The notes under the pieces are model-generated. The model did no database searches. It had not been told where the DNA came from and saw only the letters and a list, made by a program, of their open reading frames with translations. Positions 8,358 to 16,379 of a DNA stretch of 48,800 nucleotides are shown here, piece after piece (positions within the stretch are counted from its first letter, which is position 1; every line of letters starts with the position of its first letter). The translations under genes were made by a program, and so were the position numbers. The DNA is from Acidobacteriota bacterium. GTDB taxonomy: Bacteria; Acidobacteriota; Blastocatellia; Chloracidobacteriales; Chloracidobacteriaceae. The DNA is taken from contig JACQXX010000068.1 in assembly GCA_016208495.1 (NCBI GenBank), forward strand, positions 1-48,800. Direction: 5' to 3'.

Positions 8358-9680
8358 CTTCAACCGTATAGAACCTCGTGGGGGAACAGACGCCAGCAGC
8401 AGGCGATCCCAGTCAGGTGTGACCGACGTTGTGGCCGCCAGCAAGGCCAGGCCAATTCCACTTGCTCCAGTCAGAAAATTTGGATCGGGGATCAACCCGA
8501 ACTCACCATTTTCGGCTGGTAAGTATGAAAAGAACCCGCCAATTCCTTCTCCAGGCTGCCGCAGATGCAAGGTATGTTTAAACCACTGGCAGGCAGCCTG
8601 TTTTAGCCGGGTATTTCCCGTGGCCTGGTACATTCGATTCAACAAATGTGCCAGTCCAGCCGCACCATGGCAAAGGCCGGCATCTATAACGCCTGACTGG
8701 TCATAGGTCCGATTGGCGGCCTGTAAAGCAATTTCAATGGCCTGGTGCTCCCAGACAGATTCATCAACACTTCGAGCCGCCAGAAGCAAGGCGGTTGCAA
8801 TTCCTAAATCGCCATAACACCAGGCAGTTCGGACCGGAGCTGCGGGTTCACCCGGTATCATCCACCCTGGAAAAATGGATTTTGATTGATCAGCCAGTTT
8901 CTGAGCCAGCATCCACTCCACGGCACCATCGAGTAATCGCTTTGCTCTTTTGACCTGATTTCCGGACTGACAGATTTGTCCAAGCAATCCGATTACACCA
9001 GGGACACCATGCGCAACTCCCAGATTGTAATAGCCTTGTGGATAGAGTTTCTGCTGGTTGGCGGTAAGCATTGTGGGTGTTGTAAACCAGGTAATTCCCT
9101 GGGGTGAAACCTGGGCCAGTCGTTCTAAATGACCCAGGATCAAATCGAGGCACTCCAGAGCAACCGGGCGTGATCCCCGCTCAAGGACATAGACGCCCAG
9201 GCCAACCAGCCCGCCAATCAAATCATAGGTCTTGTGCCAGTCGGGTTGGCTGAGATATTCAAGCAGTACCTGGTCAATTTCTTCATTGAGATCGGCGTCA
9301 TTTTCAAGGCCAATTCCAAGATTCTGAATATGTTCCGCAACCCAGGCAACTTCGGTGAAACCACCATACAGTTGTTCGGTAAGTGTTTGAGTCGCTAAAA
9401 TATCAATAGATTGGTCCAGCCAGTCCAACGCCAGTGATTGATTGGTCTGACTCGGAAATGATTTCGTCAAATACGCCAGAAAGAGTGCACTGCCCGCCTT
9501 GCGTGAAAAAGAACTTCCCTGAGACGGGGCAATCTGCGGGGCGGTCAGGTCAGCCACAATGGATTGGATGGCGTCCTGTGCCTGGGCATTGAGTTCCCCG
9601 TCGAGTATTGGCAGCCAGGTTTGGGTTAAGGTTTCCATAAGTAAAAAAGAATCAAGATTGTAATAAATCGGCGATTTCAT
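8355..9680 (-). CDS. lanC: LanC-family lanthionine cyclase
   Basis: The 441-residue product has the three LanC hallmarks in order: GVAHGVPG, WCYGDLG (first zinc Cys) and CHGAAG (zinc Cys-His). They sit in the alpha-toroid repeat pattern of lanthionine cyclases. LanC proteins activate precursor cysteines on zinc and add them to dehydrated residues, giving (methyl)lanthionine rings. It is the first enzyme gene after the precursor (158-bp gap) and shares its strand with the exporter and lanB. ATG 9680 and an in-frame ATG at 9638 are both possible, and neither has a good ribosome binding site. The stop codon overlaps the end of the downstream repeat element. Confidence 0.93.
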   Translation of the reverse strand: MKSPIYYNLDSFLLMETLTQTWLPILDGELNAQAQDAIQSIVADLTAPQIAPSQGSSFSRKAGSALFLAYLTKSFPSQTNQSLALDWLDQSIDILATQTLTEQLYGGFTEVAWVAEHIQNLGIGLENDADLNEEIDQVLLEYLSQPDWHKTYDLIGGLVGLGVYVLERGSRPVALECLDLILGHLERLAQVSPQGITWFTTPTMLTANQQKLYPQGYYNLGVAHGVPGVIGLLGQICQSGNQVKRAKRLLDGAVEWMLAQKLADQSKSIFPGWMIPGEPAAPVRTAWCYGDLGIATALLLAARSVDESVWEHQAIEIALQAANRTYDQSGVIDAGLCHGAAGLAHLLNRMYQATGNTRLKQAACQWFKHTLHLRQPGEGIGGFFSYLPAENGEFGLIPDPNFLTGASGIGLALLAATTSVTPDWDRLLLASVPPRGSIRLK

Positions 9681-9839
9681 GAGGCTGGCGGTAACAAAAA
9701 TGTGCCACCAATTGGGTGGGCGGCTACCCTGCCAGTTCGCAGCTCAGGCTTGGAACGCACTTCGGCTTAACCAGAAACACGTATGACGGGTTCCCACCCA
9801 CCCTGTTGTCATTAATTTTGCTTTTCCCTGGGTCCGGTT

Positions 9840-10070
9840 TTAGAAGGTTCCGGGGAAGCAATTTTCAGTGCAGAGAATAAGTGTATTGCACTCACCACAA
9901 TAGCTAGGACAAGTCTCCGTTTCATGCGGAACACAAGTCTGACGAGGCGTGGTTCCACCACCCGCAACCTGCTTTAATTCAGAGCTTTGAAGTACTTTGA
10001 TGGTTTCTTTTTTCAGGTGCAGCTTTTTGACGGTGTTGCGGGACTGGTTATTGGTATCGTTCGAATGCAT
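9840..10070 (-). CDS. lanA: Lanthipeptide precursor, GG-leader, six-Cys core
   Basis: A 76-residue peptide. The 38-residue leader ends in ELKQVAGG and contains LHLKKETIKVL, the pattern of class I lanthipeptide leaders known from Bacteroidota and relatives. Cleavage after GG by the adjacent C39 exporter gives a 38-residue core with six Cys, eight Thr and one Ser. The Cys residues lie at core positions 8, 16, 20, 23, 29 and 33, and most have a Thr or Ser a few residues before them. AAGGAG lies about 10 nt before the ATG. All processing genes follow on the same strand. Ring topology cannot be read from sequence: six rings would use six of the nine Ser/Thr. Confidence 0.9.
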   Translation of the reverse strand: MHSNDTNNQSRNTVKKLHLKKETIKVLQSSELKQVAGGGTTPRQTCVPHETETCPSYCGECNTLILCTENCFPGTF

Positions 10071-10101
10071 GACAAGAAAACTCCTTCATAATGGTTAGAT
10101 T

Positions 10102-10123
10102 GATGTGAAAATGACGTGAAAAT
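10102..10123 (-). promoter_or_regulatory. 11-bp tandem repeat upstream of the precursor
   Basis: Two adjacent 11-bp units, GATGTGAAAAT (10102-10112) and GACGTGAAAAT (10113-10123), lie 32-53 bp before the precursor start codon. Head-to-tail repeats spaced by one helical turn are a common layout for dimeric or tandem regulator binding. I see no convincing -35/-10 pair, so the role as operator is inferred. Confidence 0.35.
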
Positions 10124-10270
10124 AAACTAAGAGTGTTTTTTCATCGCCTGGCTGAGCGTAAGAGCTTTGACCGGGTCTAAGCCCTGTCTTTTCTCTGCTC
10201 GCCACTCAGTGACATCATTTCCGGATCCATTACAGGAAATTTTTAATAAATTCTCTTGCCTTGAAATGAG

Positions 10271-10340
10271 TGTGGCGGCGGGAATCGAACCCGCATCTCC
10301 AGCTTGGTGAACTGGTGCTCTACCTGTTGAGCGACGCCAC
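10271..10340 (-). tRNA. tRNA-like gene A1 (aberrant anticodon loop)
   Basis: Read on the minus strand it folds as a cloverleaf: acceptor GTGGCG/CGCCAC, D stem GCTC/GAGC, T arm GCGGG-TTCGATT-CCCGC. The anticodon stem CCAGT/GCTGG encloses TCACCAA, which puts C rather than U at position 33 and ACC at 34-36 (nominal Gly). The variable region is only 4 nt. The unusual loop means the identity is unsafe and it may be a pseudo-tRNA. It abuts B1 with no spacer. Confidence 0.55.
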
Positions 10341-10410
10341 TGGCGGCGGACCGAGTCGAACGGCCTCTCCCGGTATAGCACACCGGCCTCTTCCGTAGAG
10401 GTACACCACC
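10341..10410 (-). tRNA. tRNA-like gene B1 (nominal anticodon GCT)
   Basis: The minus strand gives acceptor GGTGGTG/CGCCGCC, D stem CCTC/GAGG, T arm GGCCG-TTCGACT-CGGTC and anticodon stem CCGGT/ACCGG around GTGCTAT. This places GCT at 34-36, nominally Ser, but there is no long variable arm as expected for tRNA-Ser, and position 26 seems absent. The T arm is well formed. Identity is uncertain. Confidence 0.5.
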
Positions 10411-10432
10411 ATAATCTTTGATTTGTTTGCAG

Positions 10433-10502
10433 GGTGGCGGCGGGAATCGAACCCGCATCACCAGCTTGATGAGCTGGTGCTCTACCTGTTGAGCTACGCC
10501 AC
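10433..10502 (-). tRNA. tRNA-like gene A2 (aberrant anticodon loop)
   Basis: This is a near copy of A1. The acceptor GTGGCG/CGCCAC, D stem and T arm are the same. The anticodon helix CACCAGC/GCTGGTG is 7 bp and encloses TCATCAA, again with C at position 33 and ATC at 34-36 (nominal Asp with A34). A 22-nt spacer separates it from B1. The conserved arms suggest a real tRNA ancestry; the loop suggests special function or decay. Confidence 0.55.
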
Positions 10503-10572
10503 TGGCAGTGGGCCGAGTCGAACGGCCTCCTCCAGTTTTGGAGACTGGCCTCTTCCGAAGAGTTACACCACC
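10503..10572 (-). tRNA. tRNA-like gene B2 (anticodon CCA, tRNA-Trp-like loop)
   Basis: First gene of the array in transcription order. Acceptor GGTGGTG/CACTGCC, T arm GGCCG-TTCGACT-CGGCC, and anticodon stem CCAGT/ACTGG around CTCCAAA, the exact loop sequence of bacterial tRNA-Trp with anticodon CCA. Position 26 appears missing and the variable region is 4 nt. It is directly followed by A2. A normal chromosomal tRNA-Trp would have a more regular body, so this may be an accessory or mobile-type copy. Confidence 0.5.
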
Positions 10573-10639
10573 AATCGCAAAATAAACGCTCAAATGTGTT
10601 TTCACAAGCCTTTTGATTTAAGGGAGTCGGATGGAAATA

Positions 10640-10775
10640 TCATACCACCAGGGCTCAGGGCTTGGGGCTGAGGGCTGAAGACTTCGGGCTGAAAAATTGG
10701 TTTTATTTCATCCCTCATCCTTCATCCCTCATCCCTTCAATTGCCCCGAGCTTGCGAGTCTTCAGCCCCGCCTCA
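10640..10775. repeat. GGGCTGAAG / CATCCCT repeat segment
   Basis: This non-coding stretch has several GGGCTGAGG/GGGCTGAAG units, then CATCCCT heptamers (about 10705-10735) and CCCGAGCTTGCGAGTCTTCAG. Closely similar blocks occur at 29570-29895, 36630-36750 and 46012-46075. It runs up to the stop codon of the SDR gene. Confidence 0.6.
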
Positions 10776-12008
10776 TCACCACGGATGTTCTTTATAATCT
10801 TTGAGGAATTTGCCTTTGATTTTTTCTCCGGTGAGTTCAAAGGTATAAATTGGATCACAAATCCGGGCGGCGGCATCAACCCCATCAAGCGACGGCCCCA
10901 GGTCGCGCTCCTGCATCTCCATCGCACGTTGGAGCGGCTGCTGGAAGCTTACCCAACCGGGATCAACGGCATTCATCAAAATATCGCGACTGGCATATTC
11001 TTTCGCACAGGTTTTGGTAAACATATTGAGCGCCGCTTTGGCCATATTAGTGTGCGGGTGCTGGGCGCGTTTTTTTGGATGGCTGAAATTGCCTTCAACC
11101 GAAGTGACGTTGACGATGTATCTGGCTTTGGCCGGGCTGGCTTTGAGGAGCGGCTTTAACCGGCTGCACAGCAGAAACGGCGCCATGGCGTTGATTAAGA
11201 AAACTTCGACCAGTTCGACTACCGACACTTGATGATCCAGCAATTGCCAGCTATTGCGGCTTCTGAGATCCAATCCCTGTTCTGGGAATTCTGATTTATC
11301 CAGGAGTTCAGGAATTTTGGTTTCACTGTCCATTTTTTCATACAACTGGAGAATGGATACCAACCCTGAATTTGCACTCACCAGCGGGCCAAACATTGAA
11401 TTGGGAACTGAGGTCATTCCGGTGGGGTGCTCTATCTGATAGACCAGATGGTTTGGGTGACCAGTCATTTTTTCCACTGTGAGCACCTTTTGGATTTCGG
11501 GTGGCAGGTCTGAATTTGGAAGGCACTCAAGTTTGAGTAGCGGGCGATACTGTTCGGGGTCCCGGCGAACGGTTTGAGCCGCGTTGTTTATGAGAATGTC
11601 CAGGTGCGGTGTGGCTTCAAACAGTTTGAGCAGAAGCCATTCGAGACTGCTCAACACCCGAAAATCAGCTCGCAGGATTCGCAACCGGGGAGACCATTCC
11701 TGAAAATCCGGCTCCAGGGCAAATTGCTGGGCGGCATTCCGGGTAAACCGGGTTGTTCCGTAAACGGTGGCGCCGTCACGGAGCAGTTTCAACGCCACCT
11801 GACGGCCAATTCCCACCCGCACACCGGTTACGAGTGCAATCCGACCCTGTAAATCAGCCCGCTGGTTACGTTTGGAAAGATTGAATTCGCCGCAAGCCGG
11901 GCACATCCGCCGGTAAAAATGGTGGATTCCAGCTAATGGGTTTCGGCAAATATAACAACCTGGAAGCTTTGGAGTTTTGTTATTTTCAGTTGGTTGATGA
12001 TCTTTCAA
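10776..12008 (-). CDS. Zinc-ribbon SDR-family protein lacking the catalytic Tyr
   Basis: The product has two parts. An N-terminal Cys-rich ribbon (CYICRNPLAG...CPACGEF) could bind zinc. A Rossmann short-chain dehydrogenase follows, with TGVRVGIGRQVA for NAD(P) and NNAAQ after strand 4. At the usual YxxxK site the sequence is HTNMAKAALNM: the Lys is kept but the Tyr position holds Thr, so the chemistry may differ from ordinary SDRs. The frame is open to 12179, but that extension runs through a terminator hairpin (12108-12150). AAGGAG lies 8 nt before a TTG at 12008, so I chose that start (410 residues). ATGs at 12038 and 12047 are alternatives. The substrate is unknown. Confidence 0.75.
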   Translation of the reverse strand: MKDHQPTENNKTPKLPGCYICRNPLAGIHHFYRRMCPACGEFNLSKRNQRADLQGRIALVTGVRVGIGRQVALKLLRDGATVYGTTRFTRNAAQQFALEPDFQEWSPRLRILRADFRVLSSLEWLLLKLFEATPHLDILINNAAQTVRRDPEQYRPLLKLECLPNSDLPPEIQKVLTVEKMTGHPNHLVYQIEHPTGMTSVPNSMFGPLVSANSGLVSILQLYEKMDSETKIPELLDKSEFPEQGLDLRSRNSWQLLDHQVSVVELVEVFLINAMAPFLLCSRLKPLLKASPAKARYIVNVTSVEGNFSHPKKRAQHPHTNMAKAALNMFTKTCAKEYASRDILMNAVDPGWVSFQQPLQRAMEMQERDLGPSLDGVDAAARICDPIYTFELTGEKIKGKFLKDYKEHPW

Positions 12009-12105
12009 TGAAAAGACTCCTTGAATTCTGAATGACATCGAACTCATTTTCCCAACTCTCATCTTGACCGGGCAAGCCTTAAAACCGGCATCTGGTTTAT
12101 GAAAA

Positions 12106-12150
12106 GAAGAAAGCCAGCCGACAATCTGTAAAAATTGCCGGCTGGCTTTT
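12106..12150 (-). terminator. Rho-independent terminator after the secreted repeat gene
   Basis: AAGCCAGCCGACAAT (12111-12125) pairs with ATTGCCGGCTGGCTT (12134-12148), and the minus-strand transcript continues into TCTTCTTTT. It lies about 80 bp past the stop of the gene ending at 12230. The plus-strand side also has a short T run, so it may act both ways. Confidence 0.75.
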
Positions 12151-12229
12151 CGTTTCTCATCATTCGTCTTACAACTCACCTGCTCAGGCAGTGGTTCTGA
12201 CTACTCGCTATTCGCTACTTCGCTGATTT

Positions 12230-13225
12230 CTAATTGCTCACCGATGGCGTGTCTTCGGTGTCAATCCCTGGAATGAGGTTTTCAACTCCCCAGTTGGTGC
12301 CATCAAAGCGGCGGATATACGCCCGATAACTGCTGTCGCCCTTGTAGGTGATATACAAATCTTTCCCCAGCCGGAACAGGCACGGGCCATCTGATGAATT
12401 CCCATCTGAAATGACCGCTTCTGATGTCCACTGGCTGCCATCGAGCCGTTTCCAATAGAGCCGCGAAGAAGAATCGCCTTTGTAGGCCAGAAAGACCTTG
12501 CGTTTATAGCACCCAAGTGTCGGTGAGCTATTGGTTCGGGCTTCTGGAACTTCGGTCTCTTCTGTCCAGTTTGTGCCGTTAAAGCTGCGGAAGAAGATGC
12601 GCCCCGAGGAAACGCCCCGATGCGCCAGATACAGGATGTTGTTGCAGACAGTGACCGATGGAGCCGCAAGCGAACCAGCGTCTGGAACCCGGTTTTCACT
12701 TGACCAGTTGGTGCCGTCAAACGTCCGGTAATAAACGTTGGTGCTGGACTGGCCTTTGTAGAAGATCATGAGTGTTTTTCGAAAAACCACCAGGGCGGGT
12801 GAATCACTGGTGGCGGCATCCGAAATACCCACCTCGGGATACCAGAATACGCCTTCTTTGTAGCGGAAGAAAACTTGATCGGAGTTAGTGCCTTTATAGG
12901 CCAGATAGAGTCGGTCACCCAGCGGCGCGACGTCAGGTGCCACATCGGTCAGGGCATCGGCCACCGGTTCGCTGGCGGACCAGAACGAGCCATCCCAGGT
13001 GGCGACTTGAACTCGCCGCTCAACCACCGGTTTATAAGCCAGATAGACACGGTTGACTTTGGATAGTGCGGTATCGTCAGGGCCTGGTTCATGCTCCGTT
13101 TGGGCCAGGGCCGGTGTAGGAACCGCCATCAATCCAACAATCAAAGCGGTCGCCAGAAGGTGAAGTTTTTGTTTTGAGGAAAAGGGGTTGAAAAGGGCCG
13201 AAAAAAAGGCGGCAAGGTGAATCAT
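12230..13225 (-). CDS. Secreted beta-propeller-like repeat protein
   Basis: A 331-residue protein with a Sec signal peptide (hydrophobic LLATALIVGLMAV, predicted cut after TPALAQ). The mature part is almost entirely repeats of about 47 residues with the pattern LYLAYKGxSSxRxYxRxFDGTNWSxExxIP. At least five clear units are visible. Aromatic-rich repeats of this kind resemble bladed propellers such as PLL-type or tachylectin-like sugar-binding proteins, and BNR-like folds. No catalytic residues are evident. The ligand is unknown and a surface or extracellular binding role is inferred. It is transcribed alone and ends before a strong terminator. Confidence 0.7.
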   Translation of the reverse strand: MIHLAAFFSALFNPFSSKQKLHLLATALIVGLMAVPTPALAQTEHEPGPDDTALSKVNRVYLAYKPVVERRVQVATWDGSFWSASEPVADALTDVAPDVAPLGDRLYLAYKGTNSDQVFFRYKEGVFWYPEVGISDAATSDSPALVVFRKTLMIFYKGQSSTNVYYRTFDGTNWSSENRVPDAGSLAAPSVTVCNNILYLAHRGVSSGRIFFRSFNGTNWTEETEVPEARTNSSPTLGCYKRKVFLAYKGDSSSRLYWKRLDGSQWTSEAVISDGNSSDGPCLFRLGKDLYITYKGDSSYRAYIRRFDGTNWGVENLIPGIDTEDTPSVSN

Positions 13226-13353
13226 AGGTCAAACTCCAACGTGTTTTGATTGTGGCGGAAGGGAAAATCAGACCAACTGGATAGGTTTCAGATCCTAACG
13301 CCTGAGTTGCACAGGAAAGTTTTCCAGGATCCCGGCTGCAAAATAGGGGCATT

Positions 13354-13400
13354 TTGTCACCCTGTCACCCTGTCACCTTGTCACCCTGTCACCTTGTCAC
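13354..13400. repeat. Short TTGTCACC octamer array
   Basis: About six tandem 8-bp units of (C/T)TGTCACC. It lies in the 369-bp space between the divergent secreted-repeat and permease genes. The same unit forms a long array at 46097-46343 and short runs near 25190 and 37698. I see no gene or clear promoter in the rest of this space. Confidence 0.8.
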
Positions 13401-13594
13401 TTTCGCGTCCCTGGTTTGAAACAAAAGCATCCCACAACCGAACATTTCGTTACTGGCATTTTTTGACAAGCATCCCACCAGGCCGAGACTGTACTGGTTT
13501 ATTGCGATCAGGCACAGGTGTTGCACAATACTCACGGCTTCCAAAACCACCTCACTCCTCAATCACAATCCCAATCTTTTTTGGAGATCCCGCC

Positions 13595-16042
13595 ATGCAC
13601 ACCCTTTGGAGAGATATTCGCTACGGATTTCGCACGCTTCTCGCCCGACCTGGTTTTTTTCTGGCCGCCATTGTCACCATTGGCCTTGGAATTGGGGCCA
13701 ACACGGCGGTTTTTAGTGTCATCAACGCTGTTTTGCTGCGCTCTTTACCCTACCCTGAGCCGGAACGACTGGTCATTTTGACTGAATCAACCGGGGCGGA
13801 TGCCAAACCCGTGGCTTTTCCAAATTTTCTGGATTGGCGGAAGCAATCACAATCCTTCGAACAACTAACGGCTTATTCCGCGACCGACTTCACACTTTCA
13901 GGCATTGAACAGGCCGAACGGATTGATGGTGAACTGGTTTCAGATGGGTATTTTGATTTGCTGGGGATGAAAGCCGGGATCGGTCGAACTTTTTCACCCG
14001 AGGAAACCACTGTTCGAGGTACGCATTCGGTGGTGTTGATCAGCTACCAGAGCTGGAAGAACCGGTTTGGCGGCGATGTGTCCGTGCTTGGAAAAGTCAT
14101 CAAGCTCAACGAAGTCCCCCTGACCATCATTGGCGTGATGCCCGAAAGTTTTAAAGGTTTTTCAGGTGCGGCTCAGGTCTGGGTGCCGATGATGATGCGG
14201 GATGCACTCTGGCCACAGGTTGCCAAATATGACTTTCTCGGCAATCGCGACATCCACTGGCATCGTGTGATTGGGCGATTAAAGCCTGCCGTGACAGTTG
14301 AGCAGGCTCACGGCGAAATGGAGCGAATTGGTGTTGGTCTGGCTCAAGCCTATCCAAAAGAAAATGCCAATCGCGGGATTTTTGTTTTTTCAGCCAAGGA
14401 ACGGCTGATCGGCAATATCAGGCCAACCTTGTGGATGCTCTTCGGAGCGGTTGGATTCATCCTCTTGATTGCCTGTTCCAATGTCAGCAATTTGCTGCTG
14501 GCCCGGGCGGTGTCTCAAACCCAGGAAACAGCAATTCGAATGGCGCTGGGTGCCGCCCGAAGCCGGATTCTTCGGCAAATCCTGACTGAAAGCCTGATGT
14601 TATCGCTGGTCGGAGGCAGTTTAGGCGCCGTGATCGCCTATAGCGGCATTGATCTCCTGATCAAATATTTGCCGATTGAATTGCCGAAGTTCGCGGCGGT
14701 GCGGGTAGACTGGCAGGTGTTAGGCTTTACTCTGTTTGTTTCAACCGGCATCGGGCTGACCGTTGGTTTGTTTTCGTCACTGGCCCAGTCAAATCTCAAC
14801 CTGACACAAGCCTTGAAAGAGAACCTCCGTGGGACCGGAACCGGCTCTCACCGACACCGGGTACGAAACATTCTGATTGTGGGTGAAATCGCGCTGGCGC
14901 TCATGCTCACGATTGGCGCTGGATTGTTGTTGAAAAGCTTTCAACAGTTGCAATCCACCAAACTCGGATTCAACCCCGATAACCTGGCGTTACTCAGGTT
15001 TGATGTGCCAGCCGAGGCTTACAAGGGAGATTCACGGCCCCTAGTCGGTCAGCGATTATTGGAGGCAATCAACCAGGTGCCGGGCCTGGAGTCAACCGCG
15101 ATTACCTTCACGGATTTGTTTTTGTGGAATGGGATCAATCGGGGGTTTACCATTGAAGGAAAACCGGCGGTGCTTCCAAGTGAAGCCGACACCGTTTATT
15201 TTCATGACATTAGCCCAAACTTTTTCAACACCCTGCAAGTTCCATTTGTCGCTGGCCGGGATTTCACCCTGCAGGACAATCAACAGCAGCCGCTGGTGGC
15301 CATCGTGAGTGAATCATTTGCCCGGAGGTATTGGCCGGCGGGTGATGCGCTGGGGAAACGCGTGAAGTACGGTCCGGCTGATTCGAAACAAGCCTGGATT
15401 TCAATTGTGGGGATCGTTAAAGATGCCAAATATCAAGACCTTCGTGAAAATCCAGCCGAAAGTCCGGTGGTCTACGTCCCGTTATTGCAAAGCGAAGTTG
15501 TGGTCAGTCTCAATCTTGTCGCCCGAACTAAAGGTGACCCGGCGGGCGTGATGGCGGGCCTCAAGGAAGCCATTCGTCAATTTGATCCAAATTTGCCGGT
15601 GTACAATTTCACGACGGTTGAAGCCCGAATTTCCGATCAGGCTGGTGAAACCCGAGCCTACGCCTTTTTGATGAGCGCCTTTGCTGTGGTAGGCGTGGCA
15701 CTGGCATTGATTGGAATTTATGGACTCGTCGCCTACGCCGTCACCCAACGGCAATATGAAATCGGGATTCGGATGGCCCTTGGGGCACAACGCAGTTCAG
15801 TGCTAAACCTCATTTTGACCAGCGGATTGCGATTATCGGTTATTGGGATTGCCATTGGAGTGGTGGGCGCCGTCCTGCTGTCTCGATTTCTCGCTACCTT
15901 GTTATTTGAGGTCAGTCCAACCGATGTGGGGACTTACGTGTTGCTCTCGGGTGGATTGATTGTGTGTACGGCCCTGGCCTGTTTGGTCCCAGCCTTGCGC
16001 GCCACCCGGATTGACCCGCTGCGTGCCCTCCGGTGTGAGTGA
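13595..16042 (+). CDS. ADOP-type FtsX/MacB permease without ATPase
   Basis: An 815-residue membrane protein with the duplicated layout of MacB_PCD-FtsX permeases. It has a first helix at LARPGFFLAAIVTIGLGIGANTA, a large periplasmic domain, three helices with an FtsX block (LFGAVGFILLIACSNVSNLLLARA, EIAIRMALGAARSR), and a second full copy ending in YEIGIRMALGAQRS and a last FtsX block. The N-terminal WRDIRYGFRTLLARPGF is typical of the Acidobacterial Duplicated Orphan Permease group. No ABC ATPase gene is adjacent, as usual for that group. The frame is open upstream through the TGTCACC array. I chose ATG 13595 because GGAG precedes it. The transported substrate is unknown. Confidence 0.88.
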   Translation: MHTLWRDIRYGFRTLLARPGFFLAAIVTIGLGIGANTAVFSVINAVLLRSLPYPEPERLVILTESTGADAKPVAFPNFLDWRKQSQSFEQLTAYSATDFTLSGIEQAERIDGELVSDGYFDLLGMKAGIGRTFSPEETTVRGTHSVVLISYQSWKNRFGGDVSVLGKVIKLNEVPLTIIGVMPESFKGFSGAAQVWVPMMMRDALWPQVAKYDFLGNRDIHWHRVIGRLKPAVTVEQAHGEMERIGVGLAQAYPKENANRGIFVFSAKERLIGNIRPTLWMLFGAVGFILLIACSNVSNLLLARAVSQTQETAIRMALGAARSRILRQILTESLMLSLVGGSLGAVIAYSGIDLLIKYLPIELPKFAAVRVDWQVLGFTLFVSTGIGLTVGLFSSLAQSNLNLTQALKENLRGTGTGSHRHRVRNILIVGEIALALMLTIGAGLLLKSFQQLQSTKLGFNPDNLALLRFDVPAEAYKGDSRPLVGQRLLEAINQVPGLESTAITFTDLFLWNGINRGFTIEGKPAVLPSEADTVYFHDISPNFFNTLQVPFVAGRDFTLQDNQQQPLVAIVSESFARRYWPAGDALGKRVKYGPADSKQAWISIVGIVKDAKYQDLRENPAESPVVYVPLLQSEVVVSLNLVARTKGDPAGVMAGLKEAIRQFDPNLPVYNFTTVEARISDQAGETRAYAFLMSAFAVVGVALALIGIYGLVAYAVTQRQYEIGIRMALGAQRSSVLNLILTSGLRLSVIGIAIGVVGAVLLSRFLATLLFEVSPTDVGTYVLLSGGLIVCTALACLVPALRATRIDPLRALRCE

Positions 16043-16049
16043 AGATTGA

Positions 16050-16205
16050 GGGGTTCGGGGTTCGGGGTTCGGGGTTCGGGGTTCGGGGTTCGGGGTTTCG
16101 AAAGGGATCTGGTTCAAAGCAACGGCGACTCTACACGATCTCGGTCCCTTTCGTCCTTTTCGTCCTTTTTGTCCTTTTGTCTTTTACCCTAAACCCTAAA
16201 TCCCA
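16050..16205. repeat. GGGGTTC heptamer array with TCCTTT core
   Basis: Six to seven tandem GGGGTTC units (16051-16098) are followed by a core rich in TCCTTTT runs (about 16140-16185) and ending in CCCTAAACCCTAAA. The same order (heptamer array, TCCTTT core, inverted array) is seen at 32113-32250 and 25070-25165. It follows the permease stop directly. The remaining space to 16379 holds no gene. Confidence 0.75.
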
Positions 16206-16379
16206 TTCGCGCCCGGATATTGGCGTGCAAATCAAAAAGTCCCCTGAATTTGGTTTACCTTGTGTTTTGAGTTTGTTTTCCATATTTTACGAATGCCTTT
16301 CCGTTTTCTCTGCCGTTTCCGAATCCTTTCGTCTCTATAAGCTCACACCATAACTCAAAACCCTGAGGTGAAATCCAGC

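Noticed and set aside
10271..10502. Reading the A-type tRNA-like genes as tRNA-Glu (TTC and CTC triplets near the loop), which would be attractive beside LanB
   Set aside because: These triplets do not fall at positions 34-36 in any stem-consistent fold.
10243..10605. A 120-codon minus-strand ORF (SGVAQQVEHQ and MRVRFPPP repeated twice)
   Set aside because: It is a translation of the four tRNA-like genes; this peptide pattern is a well-known artefact of tRNA sequence.
13250..13594. Upstream extension of the ADOP permease from 13250
   Set aside because: It passes through the TGTCACC array; the ATG at 13595 has GGAG and a family-typical N-terminus.
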